DNA from: Chlorokybus atmophyticus
Taxonomy: Eukaryota > Streptophyta > Chlorokybophyceae > Chlorokybales > Chlorokybaceae
Direction: 5' to 3'
DNA length: 64,000 nucleotides
Assembly: GCA_009103225.1 (NCBI GenBank)
Contig: RHPI01001311.1
Coordinates: forward strand, 62,001 to 126,000
Position numbers and translations under genes: made by a program. This document shows, in pieces, positions 11,456-21,964 of the stretch (its first letter is position 1; each line of letters opens with the position of its first letter). The notes below the pieces were generated by a model that was given only the letters and a program-made list of their open reading frames with translations, ran no database searches and was not told the DNA's origin.

Positions 11456-13122
11456 GTGGCAGCCCTAATGGCGCGCGTGGGACAGTTGGAGGAGAACAAG
11501 TTGCAGGACTATCAAGCCTGCTATGCTGCTAGGTGGGCGCTGGCGATGGCACCAAAACGGGATAGGGACACTCCCACGCCGTCACGCGTACAACTATCAA
11601 GACGTGTGCGCAGGGAAGCTGGCGCGTCGTCAACAGCGGCATCGTTGGACGCCACAAGTGGTGCTGCCTCGGCAGCCACAACCATTGCTGGCACGACGCC
11701 GTCGACGACACCATCAGCATCCACACCAACCACGACAGCAGTTGCCAGCACTCTTGGCACCACGCTGTCCCCGGTGATGGAAAACACCAACGCCGCAACA
11801 ACCATGGTCGTTGCGTTTGTGGGTGGTGAATCCACCACTCCTGCCTCCATTGAAGCGACCACATCGGCCACAACTGATGCCACCCTCACAGCCGCCACCT
11901 CAGTAACGACGACTGCTGCAGGTGCCACAACCATCGCCTCAAGTAGTGATGCCACACCCACTGCACCACTACCTGAGATTCGAACAGCACCACCATTAGC
12001 ACTTGATGTCACACAGCAAGTGCCACGCGGACCACAAGCAGAACGCGCCTGGGCGTCGGTTCTACGCAACGTGGAGCCCACCACCATTGCGTACGGACCA
12101 GGGGGGCAACGCACCACGCGCGTGGCACGCGATGATCGCATCTTGCCCCTACCACCTCCGGAGTACCACACGCTGCCGGAACCCACACAACAGCAGCTGG
12201 AGGATGAAATCCTCGCCGGCACTGCTCCGGAGATGAGGGATCATCTTTTCGGGGTCATCTACCGGCGACCTGCAGTGTTAGAGCTGGCCATTCAGTTGTT
12301 CTTGGCATTACACGCAAGGTTGCAGGGCGCACCCAGTCCATCGTGGCAACCCATGCCCGCTCAACAGGTCGACTTCGAGCCCTCACCACTGGACCCACTC
12401 GGACTCTAGCGTCGCAAAATACAAGACCTCGTGGTCACCGTGTTCGACATCACGCTAGGCGCCGATCCCGCTCTTCGAGGGCTCACTCCTGGCAGCCGTC
12501 AAGAACGGTGCTCTGCCCTCGAACAGGCACATCGTTATCTGGTGGACTAAGCTGCCCAAGTGGAGACGCGCCGACAGGCGTACGAAGCAGCACACGCCGT
12601 TGCCGTACCAGCCGTAGCGCCGGCAAATGTTGTCAGCGCCTCCACGGCGCTGCCCGCAGGGCACTCCACGGCAGTCGCCATCGCACAGCCAAGACAAGCA
12701 ACTGTTGCAGACCAAGCGAGGGCGTTGGCGCAACAATTGAGGGGGGTAATCGCCCCGCTGCTGCCACCTTTGGTCGAAGACATGCATGAGGATCGACGCG
12801 ATGCAGGGCGAGGGTACCTTACCCCGCAAGGGGACACCACACAACGAGGAGGAGCTGGTATGGTGGGGGAGCAACAACTCCGTACCGCACTCATTCGACA
12901 AGCAGTCATGCTGCACAGGCCTGAGGGCAACACATTAAGACGGATGATGGGGATGCGAGAGGGCAGCGCCGCTCGAGCCCGTCTCGTGACATGGCTCGTT
13001 GCCAATCACCCTGCTGTCCCCATGTTTGCCTTTGGCAACCGAGCATCATGGTTTGGGGCATTCGTTCGTTCGCTGCGGCAAGCATACGACGAGGCTGCCA
13101 CACAGCCCCGGACACGCTGGAG
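11456..13122 (+). pseudogene. Element A gag, second part
   Basis: Continues gag after element D. It contains an Ala/Thr-rich linker and then a conserved block with VARDDRILPLPPPEYHTLPE and ILAGTAPEMRD, matching element C. A stop at 12407-12409 (DPLGL then TAG) and a frame change separate it from 12560-13117, which holds LAQQLRGVIAPLLPPLVED and RARLVTWLVANHPAVPMF. Element B interrupts it at 13122. The C-terminal block is conserved between A and C but its function is not recognised. Confidence 0.75.
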
Positions 13123-13794
13123 TGTAACAGTCAAGGCCAAATTCTGTGATTTTCATGGCCGTTTTAGGCCTTATTTGTAAGGTACATGTTTTTAATGACT
13201 TGTGGCGGATATCGGCGAGTTATGAGTCTGCCGCGGATATCGACCGGGGCCCCAAGACCAGTCCGGAAGGTGCCAGAAAACGGAGGGCCAGTCGAGAAGG
13301 GCTCGACCAGATTTCTGGAAGGGCCTGGCGCCAAGTAGTATAACTTGACCATATGAGCAGCAAATTAGGAGATCTTTGGTGCGTTGGAAAGGTCTAGAAG
13401 TGTACTACAAGATTCTGCAAGAATATCTTAGCTTCTAGGTCCGTCTAGCGCTAGAATCGTCTAGACAGTAGCATGTGCAGACTGGTAGGTATAAAAGTGA
13501 CATTCTACAATTTGCAATACAACCTTTAGCTCCCTAGTTTCTGGTGTGCAAGCTTGGTGGTGGTTAGCATAGGTTGCTAGCGTGTGTCCACCGGTGTGTG
13601 CTTGCTTGTGTGACGATCCAAGGCGCTACACGAGTCGGTGTGTAGCTTCGAGCGCATGTGCGTGCGTACGCGAGTGGCGGGGCGCGCGTGTGTGCTTGGC
13701 AGAGGGGGCAAGGTTCCGGTGTGAATACCGTGTCTTGGTGAGAGGGTTGTGGATTGGACCAACTCACAGGTGACAAGGCACGAGCACCGTCACA
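13123..13794 (+). repeat. Element B 5' LTR
   Basis: 672 bp, TG...CA. It carries a possible TATA-like stretch (TATAAAAGTGAC) at about 13491, a reasonable promoter placement for a retroelement LTR. Alternating GTGCGTGCG sequence lies near its 3' end. Confidence 0.93.
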
Positions 13795-13796
13795 AC

Positions 13797-13810
13797 TGGT
13801 ATCGGAGCAC
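13797..13810 (+). other. Element B primer-binding site
   Basis: TGGTATCGGAGCAC starts two bases after the 5' LTR and closely resembles the TGGTATCAGAGC primer site of plant LTR elements that use initiator methionine tRNA. Confidence 0.8.
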
Positions 13811-13837
13811 GGTTTACAAAGGTGAGAGAGGAAGTGT

Positions 13838-14917
13838 GTGGGCGTTTACACTTTTCATTCGGAAGCGGAGTGTAGTGTGTTAGTGGAGATGGAGGATGCT
13901 CGCATGGAAGAGCTTCAAGCTGCCATCTTGGCACTGAGGGAAGAGCTTCATCACACTCAAGCGGCGGCACAAGCACAACGCGAGGCGTATGAGCATGCGA
14001 TGGCGCGTGTACAAATTCCCATGGCATCAAGCTCGCGCGTGCATGTGAAGGTGCCAAAGCCCAAGCCATTCAGGGGTCAACGTGATGGAGATGCAGTGGA
14101 TGAATGGATTTTTCAAGTATCGTCTTGGTTGAAGCTCACGGAGGTGCCCACGCATCTGCACGTGGAGGTTGCAGCGACATTGCTTGAAGGTGCAGCACTT
14201 GTGTGGTGGAGGCATCGATGTACGCGTGTTGCAAACGGGTTGGCGCTACCATTGACCACCATGGAAGAGTTGGCACTGGAGGTCAGGCATCAATTTGTTC
14301 CCGTTGAGAGCGTGAAGGCCGCACGCGACAAACTTGCAGCCCTTGTGCAAATGGGGTCGGTGATGGCGTACACGGCCGCGTTTCAGCGATTGGTGATGTC
14401 CATACCCAATATGACCGAGGAGGAGCAGTTGGACAGGTATACACGTGGTTTAAAACCTTTGGGGCGTAAAGAAGTGGAGCTACGGGACCCGAAGACACTC
14501 GCGGAGGCTATACGCATCGCGGAGCGTCTCGACGCGTTGTACTTCAAGTCCACCACAAGAAACACTGACTGGAGGCAAAGGCATGGTGATCAGCCCCGGG
14601 GAGGCTTTCAACATGCATGGAGACGAGGAGAACCAAGTTCAGCACTTGCCAATGGAGGTGGAGCTGACTCTGGGCCTGCACCAATGGAGGTGGGTGCCAT
14701 ACACACGCATGGAAGTGAGGCGAAGCACGGCGGACGTGGTGAAAGAGGTAAAGGTGTGCGCAAGTGTTATGCGTGTGGGTCGACGGAGCATTTGGCGTAC
14801 GGATGCCCCAAACGAAGCACGCAAAGGCCAACACCGGATGGCAACCCTCGCCGTGATCGTCGCGTCAACACCATGGAGCAAAATGGCGTGGAGCAGGAAA
14901 ACGACTTCCCCCAGTAG
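13838..14917 (+). CDS. gag: Element B Gag polyprotein
   Basis: 359 codons; the listed start (ATG at 13838) is the first long open start after the LTR, although the ATG at 13889 (MEDARMEELQ) is also plausible. The capsid (retrotrans_gag) region, about residues 90-215, includes DEWIFQVSSWL and WWRHRC. A CCHC zinc knuckle, CYACGSTEHLAYGC, lies at about residues 308-321. The reading ends at TAG 14915-14917. The pol frame is -1 relative to gag and overlaps its last ~60 bases, so Pol is probably made by a -1 frameshift. Gag forms the particle and binds element RNA. Confidence 0.9.
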   Translation: MGVYTFHSEAECSVLVEMEDARMEELQAAILALREELHHTQAAAQAQREAYEHAMARVQIPMASSSRVHVKVPKPKPFRGQRDGDAVDEWIFQVSSWLKLTEVPTHLHVEVAATLLEGAALVWWRHRCTRVANGLALPLTTMEELALEVRHQFVPVESVKAARDKLAALVQMGSVMAYTAAFQRLVMSIPNMTEEEQLDRYTRGLKPLGRKEVELRDPKTLAEAIRIAERLDALYFKSTTRNTDWRQRHGDQPRGGFQHAWRRGEPSSALANGGGADSGPAPMEVGAIHTHGSEAKHGGRGERGKGVRKCYACGSTEHLAYGCPKRSTQRPTPDGNPRRDRRVNTMEQNGVEQENDFPQ

Positions 14918-14970
14918 GTGAGGAGGCTACTGCTGGGGATAGGAAGGAGCCTCATGCACGGACGGATGCT

Positions 14971-17900
14971 GTGACATTTCCATTAAAGAAGCAAGAAGAG
15001 ATGGCTTTGAACGCGCCAATGGTGGTGAGTTATGCAAACGAGGAGACAACAAAGTACTTCGGGCTTCGAGCACACATTTGCGATGACCAAGGACGATGGA
15101 GAGAGTGTAAGCTCATGATTGATAGCGGTGCCAACAGCAACTTTATGAGTATTGATATTGCGCGGCGTTACGGTTGGCTTTCGTCATTACGAGGAGGTGA
15201 AGTGAAGCTCGCTGATGGAGAGCCACCCTCTGGAGGTGATGGCGCTGCGTTTATGACCAAAGAGTTGTGCGTTCGCATTGGGAAGATGAAGGAGAGCATG
15301 CGATTTTGCTGCATCACCCTACGGAACGGGTTTGATGGGATTTTGGGACTACCGTGGCTATGGCAACATAATCCAGCCATCAATTGGAGGAAGCGCGTGC
15401 TCACCATCGAGCGAAACGGTGGAGAGTCCATTCAAGCTGCATCGGACGTCATCGAGGCGCGGCACGCACAATTAGGTGGTACGACAATTGCCCAGATCTC
15501 TTATGTGCAATTGAGGAAGTTATTGTCTCCACGGAAGGCAAAGGCTGCATGGTTGTGCGTGGTGCGCGAAAACACTGCAAAGTCAGCACCGGAGCTGAGT
15601 GACGATGTTCAGACGGCTACTATGGACCCCGAGGTGTGTAAACTTGTTAAAGAATACCAAGATATCATGGTGGACGGACTTCCATCTGGTCTACCACCTC
15701 CACGGAGCGTAGACCACCGTGTGGAGCTGATTGAGGGCGTGCACAAGCCACCGTATCGACCCGTATACAAGTTGTCACCTTTGGAACTGGAAGAGGCCGA
15801 GAGGCAGGTGGCGGACTTGCTGGAAAGAGGCTACATCAGGCCTAGTAAGTCCCCCTATGGTGCACCTATTTTGTTTGTACGAAAGAAGAACGGGAGCTTG
15901 CGCATGTGCGTCGACTACCGAGCTCTCAACAACATCACGAAGAGGAATTGCTTTCCACTCCCACGTATCGACGAGTTGCTGGAGCAATTGCAAGGTGCGC
16001 AGTACTTCACAACACTTGATCTTGCTGGAGGTTATCACCAAATTCGCATCGCGCCCGAGGATGTGGAGAAAACAGCTTTTAACACACGTTATGGGCACTA
16101 CGAGTGGTTGGTCATGTCCTTCGGACTTACGAACGCACCGGCAACATTTCAAACGCTTATGAACAGCGTTTTTGCTGACTTGATTGGTAAGGGAGTCCTC
16201 GTGTACCTCGACGACATTTTGGTGTACGCGACAACAAAGGAGGAGCACGTGGCACTTCTACGGCGCGTGTTGCAGCGTTTGCGCGAACACAAGTTGTACG
16301 CCCAGCTACAAAAGTGCAAATTCTTGCTTCGAGAGGTGGAGTACCTAGGCCACATTGTGTCGCATGAAGGCATCAAGCCGGACCCCAACAAAGTGCAGGT
16401 GGTGCGCGAGTGGGCTGCCCCGACCAATGTAAAGGAGGTGATGTCCTTTTTAGGCCTTGCGGGGTATTATCGCAAGTTTATCATGGGGTTTTCGCGCATA
16501 GCTGCTCCCTTGACTACCCTACTCAAGAAGGGAAAGCATTGGAGCTGGTCAGCAACAGAGGAACATGCATTTGCTGCGTTGAAGAAGGCGCTGACGGAGG
16601 CACCAGTCCTGGCTCACCCCAACATGGAAAAGACATTTATTTTGGCTTGCGACGCGTCCGACACAGCCGTAGGAGCTGTTTTGCAGCAAGACCATGGCAA
16701 CGGCCTTCAACCAGTAGCATTCTTCAGCAAAAAGATGAGTGGTGCGGAGCTGAATTACCCCGTGCACGAGAAGGAACTTTTAGCGCAAGTCATGGCGCTA
16801 CGACAATGGCGTTGTTTTTTGGAAGGCAAAAAGTTCGTGCTTGAGACGGATCACTCTCCACTGAGGTACTTACAAACACAACCTCATCTGAGTCGCAGAC
16901 AAGCTCGATGGCTTGAGTTCTTTCAACTTTTTGACTTCGATATCAAGTACAAGCCCGGTACGTCAAATGGTGTTGCTGACGCGCTGAGCCGGCTTAATGC
17001 AATTGAGGCACTCGCTCAAGTGCAGCCCGAGTGGACCGACCAGATTCGGCAAGTGCTTCGTGAAGACACGGAGGGTATGAAAGTGTTGCAAGAGCTGGAA
17101 AATACAGCTACGGACACAAGTGGGCACTGGTCAATGCGCGACGGGCTGCTGTGGCACCATGGGCGCTTGTACATCCCCAACGTCGCGCATATCCGTGTGA
17201 AGTTGCTGAAGGAAGCTCATGACGTGCCCATTGCTGGTCACCAAGGGTTGGAAAGGACTTTGGCAAGCTTAAAACAGCGTTTTTACTGGCGAGAGATGCA
17301 TCGCGATGTGCGCGACTACGTGGCGTTGTGCGACGCATGCCAAAGGGTGAAGGCAAGCAACCAAAAGCCAGGTGGGTTGCTGCAACCTCTCCCTGTGCCA
17401 TTGTCCAAGTGGGAGCAAGTTACCATGGACTTTATCACGGGGCTACCAAAGACAAAAGAAGGGTACGACGCTATACTTGTGTTCGTCGATAAAACCAGCA
17501 AAATGGTACGCTTGGCACCGTGTAGTGAGTCTTGCACGGCACCGGAGGCAGCACGCTTGTTCGTGAAGCATGTATTTCGTTCTCATGGATTACCACGAAG
17601 CATTGTGAGTGATCGCGACCCGCGCTTTACAAGTAAGTTTTGGGAGGCGCTGCATAGTGCACTGGGTACCACACTGAAGTTTAGCACGGCATTCCACCCG
17701 CAAACTGATGGGCAAACGGAGCGGGCCAACCGTGTGATCGAGGACATGCTGCGTTGCTACGTTAACGCGCGACAAGACAATTGGGAGGAGCTGCTTGAGT
17801 TGGTTGAGTTTGCGATCAACAACCACCACAATGCAAGCACAGGTGTCACTCCCTTCCTTATGAACTACGGGCAACATCCATTGACACCGTTGACGGCATG

Positions 17901-18504
17901 GACACCGCGACGACATGACGTGCGTGTGGAGGCAGCTAATGACTTCCTTACAAAGTGCGCGGACATTAACAAGGCAGCTAGGGATGCGTTATTGGTGGCA
18001 CAAAATCGGCAGAAGCAGTACGCGGACGCGCATCGCCGACACCTCACGTTTCAGGAAGGCGACATTGTGTTACTCTCCGCGAAGCACGTCCAGGTGCGTA
18101 CGGGAGTTCGCAAGCTGAATGAACGCTGGTTGGGACCATTTAAGGTCAGCAAAGTTATCTCGGACGTGGCGTACAAGTTGGAGCTACCCGACACCATGCG
18201 TGTGCACCCCGTTTTTCACGTCTCCCTTCTGAAAGCATATCGAGGACAACCGCCAGAAAGGCCACCCCCCGAAGTTGGCACGGACGGTGAACCCGAGTGG
18301 GAGGTAGAAGACATCCTTGGTGAGAAGTTTGTGCATGGCGTACGCAAGTTCTTAGTGAAATGGAAGGGCTATCCGTTGCATGAAGCATCCTGGGAGCCAG
18401 AGGCACACTTGACTAATGCTCAAGACGTTGTGCGTGCCTATCTTGCTCGACGACAACCTCGCGAGCTTCGAGGACGAAGCTCACCTGGGGGGGGAGGAGT
18501 GTAA
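14971..18504 (+). CDS. pol: Element B Pol polyprotein (PR-RT-RH-IN-chromodomain)
   Basis: One open frame of about 1177 codons, open upstream to about 14857; the true N-terminus probably comes from frameshifting out of gag. Protease: LMIDSGANSNF (residue ~47; DSG active site). Reverse transcriptase: YLDDILVY (~411). RNase H: ACDAS (~560). Integrase: HHCC zinc finger (~750-790), catalytic D in TMDFITGLP, D in SDRDPRF, E in QTERANR. A C-terminal chromodomain (~1109-1160) includes EDILGEK and LVKWKGYP, which places it among chromoviruses that target integration to modified chromatin. No internal stop was found. Confidence 0.95.
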   Translation: MTFPLKKQEEMALNAPMVVSYANEETTKYFGLRAHICDDQGRWRECKLMIDSGANSNFMSIDIARRYGWLSSLRGGEVKLADGEPPSGGDGAAFMTKELCVRIGKMKESMRFCCITLRNGFDGILGLPWLWQHNPAINWRKRVLTIERNGGESIQAASDVIEARHAQLGGTTIAQISYVQLRKLLSPRKAKAAWLCVVRENTAKSAPELSDDVQTATMDPEVCKLVKEYQDIMVDGLPSGLPPPRSVDHRVELIEGVHKPPYRPVYKLSPLELEEAERQVADLLERGYIRPSKSPYGAPILFVRKKNGSLRMCVDYRALNNITKRNCFPLPRIDELLEQLQGAQYFTTLDLAGGYHQIRIAPEDVEKTAFNTRYGHYEWLVMSFGLTNAPATFQTLMNSVFADLIGKGVLVYLDDILVYATTKEEHVALLRRVLQRLREHKLYAQLQKCKFLLREVEYLGHIVSHEGIKPDPNKVQVVREWAAPTNVKEVMSFLGLAGYYRKFIMGFSRIAAPLTTLLKKGKHWSWSATEEHAFAALKKALTEAPVLAHPNMEKTFILACDASDTAVGAVLQQDHGNGLQPVAFFSKKMSGAELNYPVHEKELLAQVMALRQWRCFLEGKKFVLETDHSPLRYLQTQPHLSRRQARWLEFFQLFDFDIKYKPGTSNGVADALSRLNAIEALAQVQPEWTDQIRQVLREDTEGMKVLQELENTATDTSGHWSMRDGLLWHHGRLYIPNVAHIRVKLLKEAHDVPIAGHQGLERTLASLKQRFYWREMHRDVRDYVALCDACQRVKASNQKPGGLLQPLPVPLSKWEQVTMDFITGLPKTKEGYDAILVFVDKTSKMVRLAPCSESCTAPEAARLFVKHVFRSHGLPRSIVSDRDPRFTSKFWEALHSALGTTLKFSTAFHPQTDGQTERANRVIEDMLRCYVNARQDNWEELLELVEFAINNHHNASTGVTPFLMNYGQHPLTPLTAWTPRRHDVRVEAANDFLTKCADINKAARDALLVAQNRQKQYADAHRRHLTFQEGDIVLLSAKHVQVRTGVRKLNERWLGPFKVSKVISDVAYKLELPDTMRVHPVFHVSLLKAYRGQPPERPPPEVGTDGEPEWEVEDILGEKFVHGVRKFLVKWKGYPLHEASWEPEAHLTNAQDVVRAYLARRQPRELRGRSSPGGGGV
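18485..18499 (+). other. Element B polypurine tract
   Basis: A run of G/A (CTGGGGGGGGAGGAG) directly abuts the 3' LTR, the expected plus-strand primer. Confidence 0.85.
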
Positions 18505-19171
18505 CAGTCAAGGCCAAATTCTGTGATTTTCATGGCCGTTTTAGGCCTTATTTGTAAGGTACATGTTTTTAATGACTTGTGGCGGATATCGGCGAGTTAT
18601 GAGTCTGCCGCGGATATCGACCGGGGCCCCAAGACCAGTCCGGAAGGTGCCAGAAAACGGAGGGCCAGTCGAGAAGGGCTCGACCAGATTTCTGGAAGGG
18701 CCTGGCGCCAAGTAGTATAACTTGACCATATGAGCAGCAAATTAGGAGATCTTTGGTGCGTTGGAAAGGTCTAGAAGTGTACTACAAGATTCTGCAAGAA
18801 TATCTTAGCTTCTAGTTCCGTCTAGCGCTAGAATCGTCTAGACAGTAGCATGTGCAGACTGGTAGGTATAAAAGTGACATTCTACAATTTGCAATACAAC
18901 CTTTAGCTCCCTAGTTTCTGGTGTGCAAGCTTGGTGGTGGTTAGCATAGGTTGCTAGCGTGTGTCCACCGGTGTGTGCTTGCTTGTGTGACGATCCAAGG
19001 CGCTACACGAGTCGGTGTGTAGCTTCGAGCGCATGCGTGCGTGCGTACGCGAGTGGCGGGGCGCGCGTGTGTGCTTGGCAGAGGGGGCAAGGTTCCGGTG
19101 TGAATACCGTCTTGGTGAGAGGGTTGTGGATTGGACCAACTCACAGGTGACAAGGCACGAGCACCGTCACA
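18500..19171 (+). repeat. Element B 3' LTR
   Basis: 672 bp, almost identical to 13123-13794; followed by the target duplication TGGAG. Confidence 0.93.
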
Positions 19172-19468
19172 TGGAGGGAGTGCATGAGGCAATGCTGCGG
19201 CTGCCAGGGGTGGAAGCCGCACGACAACGGCGGCGCATCGCCATTGCTCATGAGCTACACGCACAGCAAACTGACCTCCGGCGCACCATACGCACGCGCG
19301 CCATGACCGTGCTCGATGTGGGAGTGGTACAAGGAAGGTGGGATGCCTACATGGCAGGGATCTTGCGAGTCCCTACCATCACCCATGACATGCGGCAACA
19401 GCTACTACGCGCCGTATACCTGCAGCCCATGTCTCAATATCATCACTGGACCGACATGGACACCGAGC
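19172..19468 (+). pseudogene. Element A gag, third part
   Basis: A short gag continuation with LPGVEAARQRRRIA, GRWDAYMAGILRVPTITHDM and LLRAVYLQPM, co-linear with element C. It is cut at 19468, where element C inserted (target GAGC at 19465-19468). Confidence 0.8.
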
Positions 19469-19694
19469 TGTCGTGCCTGCCATGGTCGAGGGCAACCTTG
19501 TCTCGGACAGGCTGCGAAGGAGTACTAGTGCTGCACGCATGCTAGTGCCGTGCATTGCATTGGAGTCATGTAAGCAAAAAACAACCCCCCAATCGTGGGC
19601 ATAGGCTTGAAGCTGAGCCTACGCGGTGTTCAGTGCAGTGAACGCGCCGATGCCGCTCGCCACCTTTGTGTACAGACTGTGTCGTAGTGCACAC
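19469..19694 (-). repeat. Element C repeat B2 (outer 3' end)
   Basis: About 226 bp, a copy of B1, ending GGCACGACA against the target duplication GAGC. B2 is absent from the 5' end of the element. Confidence 0.9.
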
Positions 19695-20348
19695 AGTCAA
19701 CAAGCCACTACGATAGGTAGTGCTGTGGACACAGTTCTTTGCATGAGTGGATAGAATGATACACTGTTAAGTGAGGTGAATGAGTGTGCAACACGTGGAT
19801 ACAACACCCTAACTACTGAAACAACACACCTCCGTCAAGCTCACAGCAATGACAGGCACAGCGCACAAGAGCATGCACCGTGTCTCACGCAGTAAGGGAA
19901 TTCTTGGCAACTGGGGCAGCGTGCTTCCAGTTCAAGTCGCTTCACAAGCTCTTTAGAAACAGAGTCTGTACTTCTTAGTACTCACAGTACTCACTTACAG
20001 TGTCACCAGTTAGTCTGGTGACGTGACTTCCTACTTATACATGTCAAATCATGACTGTGCAGTGCCACGCGGGCACTAGGCCAACGGTCACATCGAGGCC
20101 TCATGCTATTTTGGAAATCTCCTAAGACTCGATATAGCACATGTGTTATTAACAGACTTACAAGTGATCAGCTACGCGCGGTCCCTACAGACACGTCTAT
20201 AAAGTAGCCTTAGCTACATGCTACATGAGCGGTACAGTAGCTAGCAGTAGACTGGGGCTCGCGCGGTTTTAATGCTGGTAGCCCGGGCGTGGGGCTGGGT
20301 GTAGGCATGCTCAAGAAGGACTGGCATGCGAGGGTAGATGGCATGACA
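19695..20348 (-). repeat. Element C repeat A2
   Basis: 654 bp, matching A1 at the other end. It starts TGTCATGCC on minus and runs directly into B2. Confidence 0.9.
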
Positions 20349-20350
20349 GC

Positions 20351-20589
20351 CGTCGTGCCTGCCATGGTTGAGGGCAACCTTGTCTCGGACAGGCTGCGGA
20401 GGAGTGCTAGTGCTGCACGCATGCTAGTGCCGTGCATTGCATTGGAGTCATGTAAGCAAAAAACAACCCCCCAATCGTGGGCATAGGCTTGAAGCTGAGC
20501 CTACGCGGTGTTCAGTGCAGTGGACGCGCCGATGCCGCTCGCCACCTTTGTGTACAAACTGTGTCGTAGTGCACACAGTCAACAAGCCA
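20351..20589 (-). repeat. Element C repeat B1
   Basis: 239 bp, nearly the same as B2 (19469-19694). It starts TGGCTTGTTGACTGTGTG after the polypurine tract and ends GGCACGACG, separated by GC from A2. Confidence 0.9.
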
Positions 20590-20600
20590 CCCCCCCTGAG
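20590..20600 (-). other. Element C polypurine tract
   Basis: On minus CTCAGGGGGGG directly precedes TGGCTTG, the first bases of B1. By retroelement rules plus-strand DNA would begin at B1, not at A2. Confidence 0.75.
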
Positions 20601-20635
20601 ATTCTGGGGTAGCCCTCTGCTCCAGAACTCAGTTC

Positions 20636-21964
20636 CTACCGACTGTGTGGGGGACCGTTGATGCGGCAGTCATCGCACCAGTACTCCCACAAGGGTACTG
20701 CATCCAGTGGAGGGTCAAGGCAGTAGCAGTGCATGCCTTGATTACAGCCGTCGCATAACATCATCAATGGGTCGTCGTCGGCGCTGCCACACTTCTCGCA
20801 TCGGGTGCTGCGCAGCGGACGCGGGTGCTGGATCTTGGTGAAGCCAGCAATGTATGGGAGATGACAGGGCGCGCAGTTGCCCATGTTGTCCTTCATGCGC
20901 TCGCCTCGTTGTCCCAACAGGTCCAGTACCCCTGTGGGGTGCACCTTCAATACCTTGTAGACAGCACGCCCGACGGAGGTATCGAGGGTGTCGCGTGTAG
21001 ACGCCATACGGTAGACGAAGTCTCCTGACTCGAAGCGGCGCTCCCGCTCCTTGTAGAATCCACTGCGCACACGCTCGTAATGCAGCGTGTCGCGGTACTG
21101 CGCGATGCGCAGGTTGTTGAAGGCCATGGGGACTGTGTGTTCGAACAGCGCACTGCGCACTGTCAGATCATACAACATCTCGTCGGGGTTGTCGAGATTG
21201 TCCACCACTCTGTCGACCTCCTGCTGTGCGCGGAAAGGGAGCAATGGCTGCCTTCCGAACAGTAGATAATATGGGCTGTACTCTCGCAGGGCTGCCTGCT
21301 TGGACAGCTGGTAGCCCATTGCTACCCATGGGAGGTGATCATCGCAGGTATTCTTCTCGTAGGCGAGGACGTACTTGCGCAGTGCCTTCTTGATGGTCTG
21401 CACGGTACGCTCGGCGAGGCCGTTGACCTGCGGGTGGTCGCGTGAGGTGCGACGGTGGTCGATGAAGCATCTGTCGATAAGCTTGTCGAAGGCTCCTCTG
21501 AACTCCGTACCCTGGTCGGTGATGACTTCAGCGCAGCTGCCGAAGCGTCCGAGTACATGGGAGAGGAAAGCCTGGGCTACTCCCTCACTGCTCTTGTCGG
21601 GCAGGGGCACCAGCTCCACCCACTTGGAGAAGTGCTCGATCATGACGAGGATGTAGCGGTTGCCTCGCGCTGAGGGTGCTAGGTTCCCGAGGATGTCCAG
21701 TCCCCAGCGGTAGAACAACCCGGAAATGGGAAGGGGATGCAAGGTGGCGTTGCGCGTGTTGAGGCTGGCGCGAACCATGTCACACTGCTGACAGTTGCTG
21801 ACGAACTCCCGCACCTGTCTGTGCACCCCATACCACCAGTACTGGGTCCTGACCAGGCTGACCGTGCGCTTGACACCGAAGTGCCCGAGCTCGGTGTGAA
21901 GGGAGGAGATGATGCCTTCACGTGCAGCTGGTGTGGGGACCTCCTGATCTGCATCTTGTATCCG
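20636..21964 (-). CDS. Element C integrase with C-terminal PHD finger
   Basis: Open from 21964, just after a TGA at 21967-21965. The HHCC zinc finger is HTELGH plus CQQC. The DDE core is D in WGLDILGNLAPSARGN, D in ITDQGTEFRG, and E in NGLAERTVQTIKK. After an integrase C-terminal region (GDFVYRM, ... VLDLLGQRGERMKDN) comes a PHD finger at the very end: CEKCGSADDDPLMMLCDGC, then MHCYC and WCDDC, i.e. C4-H-C3 with the Trp two residues before the last Cys pair. PHD fingers read histone-tail states; here it occupies the place a chromodomain has in chromoviruses. Confidence 0.9.
   Translation of the reverse strand, partial: RIQDADQEVPTPAAREGIISSLHTELGHFGVKRTVSLVRTQYWWYGVHRQVREFVSNCQQCDMVRASLNTRNATLHPLPISGLFYRWGLDILGNLAPSARGNRYILVMIEHFSKWVELVPLPDKSSEGVAQAFLSHVLGRFGSCAEVITDQGTEFRGAFDKLIDRCFIDHRRTSRDHPQVNGLAERTVQTIKKALRKYVLAYEKNTCDDHLPWVAMGYQLSKQAALREYSPYYLLFGRQPLLPFRAQQEVDRVVDNLDNPDEMLYDLTVRSALFEHTVPMAFNNLRIAQYRDTLHYERVRSGFYKERERRFESGDFVYRMASTRDTLDTSVGRAVYKVLKVHPTGVLDLLGQRGERMKDNMGNCAPCHLPYIAGFTKIQHPRPLRSTRCEKCGSADDDPLMMLCDGCNQGMHCYCLDPPLDAVPLWEYWCDDCRINGPPHSR

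Larger units (their letters stand above)
13123..19171 (+). mobile_element. Element B: young chromodomain Ty3/gypsy retrotransposon
   Basis: A complete 6049-bp element flanked by TGGAG (13118-13122 and 19172-19176). Its two 672-bp LTRs (13123-13794, 18500-19171) run TGTAACAG...GTCACA and differ, by eye, at one base and two 2-bp indels, so insertion is recent. The gag and pol frames are both uninterrupted, so it may be functional. It inserted into the gag of element A. Confidence 0.95.
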
